Shown here: one piece after another, positions 6,449 through 6,806 of the stretch
How positions within the stretch are numbered: the stretch's first letter is position 1
Layout of the letters: each line of letters opens with the position of its first letter
Source: Saprospiraceae bacterium
GTDB lineage: Bacteria; Bacteroidota; Bacteroidia; Chitinophagales; Saprospiraceae
Reading direction: 5' to 3'
Assembly: GCA_014379665.1 (NCBI GenBank)
Contig: JACMLK010000306.1
Location: 1 to 6,806, forward strand
Length of the DNA: 6,806 nucleotides
Translations under genes and position numbers: made by a program
Notes under the pieces: model-generated
Seen by the model: only the letters and a program-made list of their open reading frames with translations
What the model was told of the DNA's origin: nothing
The model's database searches: none

Positions 6449-6494
6449 GTCATATTTAATGGTATCTGAATTCTCTACATTTATCCGATGATGG

Positions 6495-6502
6495 CAAATC
6501 TA
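6495..6502 (-). promoter_or_regulatory. Putative Bacteroidota -7 box for cysQ
   Basis: On the minus strand this reads TAGATTTG, an exact TAnnTTTG match 46 bp ahead of the cysQ ATG, predicting a leader of about 40 bases. No clear -33 TTG partner is visible. It supports cysQ being the first gene of its transcript. Confidence 0.42.
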
Positions 6503-6693
6503 ATTATTTTTCATGTTAATAGAGATTCATTATTTTAAACTTCTTTTAGAAGACATCCAATCATTCACCCAAATGACCACCAAAGTAATGTGTATAATAA
6601 ATTGCACTTCTTTATTATTTAAAACAGTTTCTCAGCTAGTTCATTTAAAACATTTTCATCGACAACTTAAATTCGCCTCGAGCCGGCTGGGCT

Positions 6694-6722
6694 TTTACTT
6701 TTTTTCCCGCAAAAAAAGTAAA
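6694..6722. repeat. 12-bp perfect inverted repeat with CCCGC loop
   Basis: TTTACTTTTTTT at 6694-6705 pairs exactly with AAAAAAAGTAAA at 6711-6722 around CCCGC. Flanks extend it loosely: GGGCTT on the left against AAGCTCCC on the right with a bulge. AGCCGGCT, itself a palindrome, sits just outside at 6681-6688. The T tract on one strand and A tract on the other could allow termination in either direction, but the stem is almost all A/T, so a dispersed repeat is at least as likely. From memory, similar GCCGGCTGGGCTTTTACTTT-type blocks recur in Bacteroidota genomes and yield spurious ORFs; this was not searched. Confidence 0.7.
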
Positions 6723-6806
6723 CAAAAAAGCTCCCAATACAAAAAACTCACTTTAAATTTATCCCTCGTGTCTGACATTCTACAACTTACGTCCTTCGTA
6801 TTTTCC

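Larger units (their letters stand above)
6449..6806. other. Non-coding region upstream of cysQ
   Basis: About 360 bp without a credible gene on either strand. It contains the probable cysQ promoter near 6495, AT-rich sequence without recognised structure to about 6670, and a strong inverted repeat at 6694-6722 in a block that resembles a dispersed Bacteroidota repeat. Sequence from 6740 to the edge is unassigned and could be part of the same block or lead to a gene beyond the window. Confidence 0.6.

Overview
The window looks like a piece of a Bacteroidota chromosome, plausibly from the Saprospiria/Chitinophagia side, though the lineage below phylum is inference. The signs are AT-rich DNA, starts without a clear Shine-Dalgarno, exact TAnnTTTG boxes upstream of both minus-strand genes, a conserved protein type I associate only with this phylum, and GATCCCTCCGGGATC intergenic palindromes. 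Five genes are well supported. I see no CRISPR, tRNA, rRNA, complete insertion sequence or defence system.

Layout. 91-1570 (+) is a two-gene unit: an uncharacterised protein with a disordered middle, then, after 13 bp, a rhomboid-family intramembrane serine protease. After a 125-bp gap, 1696-3852 (+) encodes a large CPA2-type monovalent cation:proton antiporter with a cytoplasmic C-terminal half resembling two UspA-like domains. 3853-4662 is non-coding. It holds three copies of a roughly 150-bp repeat unit built around pairs of a GATCCC-TCC-GGGATC palindrome 50 bp apart, a 274-bp spacer with two adjacent hairpins, and an 18-bp tandem repeat that runs into the stop codon of the next gene. 4663-5412 (-) is a WaaE/KdtX-like family 2 glycosyltransferase with a forced GTG start. 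5651-6448 (-) is a CysQ-type 3'(2'),5'-bisphosphate nucleotidase. The last 350 bp is non-coding and ends in a long A/T-rich inverted repeat that resembles a dispersed element.

Function. The genes are ordinary envelope and housekeeping functions: membrane proteolysis, ion homeostasis, surface glycan synthesis and nucleotide phosphate recycling. Only the first two genes look like an operon. The antiporter and the glycosyltransferase converge on the repeat-rich gap, so that gap is a 3'-to-3' junction. It is the most unusual part of the window. I found no convincing evidence of a new multi-gene system.
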